DNA from: Cyclobacterium sp.
GTDB lineage: Bacteria > Bacteroidota > Bacteroidia > Cytophagales > Cyclobacteriaceae
NCBI RefSeq assembly: GCF_014762705.1
Contig: NZ_JABURL010000058.1
Span: forward strand, 1 to 35,380
DNA length: 35,380 nucleotides
Direction of reading: 5' to 3'
Position 1 is the stretch's first letter. Every line of letters starts with the position of its first letter. A program made the translations under genes and the position numbers. Under the pieces are notes generated by a model. That model was given only the letters and a program-made list of their open reading frames with translations, had not been told where the DNA came from and did no database searches. Positions 33,371 to 35,380 of the stretch are shown piece after piece.

Positions 33371-35362
33371 ATGGCCTTATCCCCTCAGACCACAGATAAA
33401 GTAAAGGAGCGCGTAGATATCGAAGAGGTAGTCAACGATTATGTATCCTTAAAAAAGAAAGGACAAAACCTTTGGGCCTGTTGCCCCTTTCATCAGGAGA
33501 AAACGCCCTCTTTTTCTGTATCACCTGCCAAGCAAATTTACAAGTGCTTCGGATGCGGCAAGGCCGGGGATCCCATCCAATTTATCATGGATATTGAGGG
33601 GATAGGATTTACCGAAGCCATCCGGCACCTGGCCCAGAAATATGGGATTGAAGTTGAGGAGGAAGCCAGCCAGGACCCGGTCGATATTCAGGCCTACAAT
33701 GAAAGGGAAAGCCTTTTTATTGCGGTGAATTTTGCCAAAGAGTTCTTTCAGCAAAACCTGAAAACAGAGGAAGGCCAATCCATCGGCCTGAGTTATTTTA
33801 AGGAAAGGGGTTTTGATCCGGTCACCATTGAAAAATTCGATTTGGGTTATGCCCTGGACAGTTGGGACCAATTGCTTGTTCAGGCCAAAAAATCGGGTTT
33901 TGAGGTAGAAAACCTGCTGAAAGCCGGGTTGGTTCTTGAGAGAGAAAACAGCAAGGGCAATTATTATGACCGCTTTAGGGGGAGGGTCGTTTTTCCCATC
34001 CACAACCTGAGTGGAAAACCCATCGCATTTGGTGCCAGAATACTGACCCAGGATAAAAAACAGCCCAAATACATCAATTCCCCGGAAACGGCGATCTACC
34101 ATAAAAGCGATGTGCTTTATGGAATCTATCAAGCCAAAAAGGCCATCAGGCAGGAAGAAAACTGCTACCTTGTAGAAGGGTACACGGATGTGATTTCCAT
34201 GCATATGGCAGGAATAGAAAATGTGGTGGCCTCCTCAGGAACTTCATTGACAGCTTCCCAGATCAAAATGATCAAACGGTTTTCCGATCAGGTTACCGTT
34301 CTGTACGATGGGGATGATGCCGGAATAAAAGCCTCCCTGAGGGGCATAGACATGCTTTTGGAAGGCGGGTTGAATGTGAAGGCTGTGGTTTTTCCTCCGG
34401 GCGAGGATCCCGACAGTTTTGCCAGGAAGTCCGGGAAAAGCGGTTTTCAAAATTTCCTGAAGACTGAGGAAAAAGATTTTATCCATTTTAAAATTGATCT
34501 ATTCGCCAGTGAAGCGGCCAATGATCCCATAAAAAAAGCTGAAGCCATACGGCAGGTGGTCCTGAGCATATCCAAAATTCCTGACCCCATCGTACGCTCG
34601 GTCTATGCCAAAGAATCGGCCAGGTTGCTGGCTATGGAAGAAGATATCCTTCTGACAGAGCTCAACCGGCAGATTCTGAAACAGCAGCAAAGACCTACCG
34701 GCCAGGCAGAAGAAACTCCCTCCGTGGAACAAATACTGCCCACTTCGCCGGAGGAGGAGAAAGACAAGCTCCAGCCCAAAAACATCAAAGAAGAGCGGGA
34801 ATTGATCCGTATTTTGATCAATTATGGATTCGAAAAAGTATCAGAGGAAATGCATGTTTGCGAATACCTGCTGGAAGAAATCAAGGAACTGGAATTTGAC
34901 ACACCGGTTTTCCAAAAGCTGCTGTTGCATTATAAAAAAGCCCTTTTGCAGGGAATATTACCCAAGTTTGATTACTTCCTGGATACGCAGGACGGTGAAC
35001 TCAAAAAGGAGGTGATCAACATGATCGCCCAGAGCAGGGAAATTTCGCTCAATTGGGAGATCAAACACCAAATATTTACCAAAAAAGAATCGGATGATTT
35101 ATCGGATACCTCTTACCGCATCTCATTGAAACTTAAAAGTGCTTATTTGAAAAAAATGAGGCTGGAGGTTCAGGAAAAAATAAAAGATGCCTCAGAATCC
35201 GAATTGAATGAGCTCTTGCCGGTATACATGGAAATTACCCAGCTAAAAACCAAAATTGACCAGGAATTGGGAAATGTAATCACCTCCAGGAATTCACCTA
35301 ATATTTCGAAAAAACGGTTGAGTAACTACATAATCGTAATTTTGCGACTTAATTTAAGGTGA
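33371..35362 (+). CDS. dnaG: DNA primase DnaG
   Basis: 663 residues from the ATG at 33371; the frame stays open upstream to 33155, but the family N terminus begins here (VKERVDIEEVVNDYVSLKKK) and a promoter element sits at 33346. The zinc-binding CHC2 domain has ligands in CPFHQEKTPSFSVSP and YKCFGCGKAGD (residues about 39-65). The catalytic core has an N-terminal subdomain and the TOPRIM domain with VEGYTDVIS near 273 and VLYDGDDAG near 311, providing the acidic metal ligands. The C-terminal helicase-binding helical domain follows. DnaG makes RNA primers for replication with DnaB. The last ~20 residues (after ELGNVI) look like an extension beyond the usual end and overlap the promoter of the next gene. 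Confidence 0.95.
   Translation: MALSPQTTDKVKERVDIEEVVNDYVSLKKKGQNLWACCPFHQEKTPSFSVSPAKQIYKCFGCGKAGDPIQFIMDIEGIGFTEAIRHLAQKYGIEVEEEASQDPVDIQAYNERESLFIAVNFAKEFFQQNLKTEEGQSIGLSYFKERGFDPVTIEKFDLGYALDSWDQLLVQAKKSGFEVENLLKAGLVLERENSKGNYYDRFRGRVVFPIHNLSGKPIAFGARILTQDKKQPKYINSPETAIYHKSDVLYGIYQAKKAIRQEENCYLVEGYTDVISMHMAGIENVVASSGTSLTASQIKMIKRFSDQVTVLYDGDDAGIKASLRGIDMLLEGGLNVKAVVFPPGEDPDSFARKSGKSGFQNFLKTEEKDFIHFKIDLFASEAANDPIKKAEAIRQVVLSISKIPDPIVRSVYAKESARLLAMEEDILLTELNRQILKQQQRPTGQAEETPSVEQILPTSPEEEKDKLQPKNIKEERELIRILINYGFEKVSEEMHVCEYLLEEIKELEFDTPVFQKLLLHYKKALLQGILPKFDYFLDTQDGELKKEVINMIAQSREISLNWEIKHQIFTKKESDDLSDTSYRISLKLKSAYLKKMRLEVQEKIKDASESELNELLPVYMEITQLKTKIDQELGNVITSRNSPNISKKRLSNYIIVILRLNLR
35337..35344 (+). 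promoter_or_regulatory. -7 promoter element for the gene leaving the window
   Basis: TAATTTTG fits TAnnTTTG, with TTG at 35318-35320 (16 bases upstream) as a possible -33 element. It lies inside the last codons of dnaG and 30 bases before an ATG at 35375. Confidence 0.5.
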
Positions 35363-35374
35363 TTTAAACAAAAA

Positions 35375-35380
35375 ATGGAA
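35375..35380 (+). CDS. Possible start of the next gene (truncated by the window)
   Basis: ATGGAA follows an A-rich stretch 12 bases after the dnaG stop and 30 bases after a good -7 element. Only two codons are visible, so nothing can be said about the product. Confidence 0.3.

Overview
The window looks like chromosomal DNA of a Bacteroidota bacterium, probably Cytophagales/Cyclobacteriaceae-like. The signs are two proteins with C-terminal Por/type IX secretion (T9SS) sorting domains, TAnnTTTG-type -7 promoter elements near dnaG, a CzcA-type RND pump fused to a TolC-like domain, a DUF6660-type small Cys/His protein and an Mrp protein without the usual CxxC pair. I see no rRNA, CRISPR array, prophage or complete insertion sequence. 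The taxonomic placement is inferred from gene content only.

Layout. 1-4.1 kb: a MutS-related ATPase (minus), then an accessory scar. The scar holds a mosaic of gene fragments (XRE/HigA-type HTH tail, IS630-type transposase C-terminus, a slice of a DUF885 hydrolase) and an intact antitoxin/PIN-toxin pair (UPF0175/DUF3368) lying between two direct repeats of about 280 bp. 4.1-7.9 kb: one GC-rich gene of about 1250 codons for a secreted multidomain protein (DUF1080, degenerate SGNH, sorbosone-dehydrogenase-like propeller, HEAT-like region, cytochrome c); it looks acquired. 8.3-8.9 kb: a HAD phosphatase. 9.4-16.6 kb: a five-gene minus-strand heavy-metal efflux operon, read DUF6660 protein > RND permease/TolC fusion > periplasmic adaptor > DUF3703 > CDF transporter. 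17.0-18.8 kb: an S41 protease coupled by ATGA to an outer-membrane beta-barrel-like gene that carries an in-frame stop.

19.4-22.4 kb (plus): MscS-type channel, a soluble MgtE-N/CBS protein and the MgtE Mg2+ channel, apparently one envelope/ion-homeostasis operon. 22.5-23.1 kb: a DUF4160/DUF2442 pair whose first gene is frameshifted. 23.48-23.56 kb: a tRNA with CAU anticodon followed by a good terminator. 23.7-25.4 kb (plus): HAD phosphatase overlapping a site-2-protease-like membrane metalloprotease. 25.7-33.2 kb (minus): Mrp ATPase > NifU-type Fe-S scaffold > secreted M43 metalloprotease > PASTA protein > T9SS-sorted protein > rhodanese, tightly packed. 33.4-35.4 kb (plus): dnaG primase, divergent from mrp, with the first bases of another gene at the window end.

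The most notable items are the repeat-flanked toxin-antitoxin module, the MscS/MgtE-regulator/MgtE operon, the permease-outer-membrane-factor fusion with a small Cys/His leader gene, several fresh gene disruptions, and two families of dispersed intergenic repeats. I did not find a system that I can claim is wholly undescribed.
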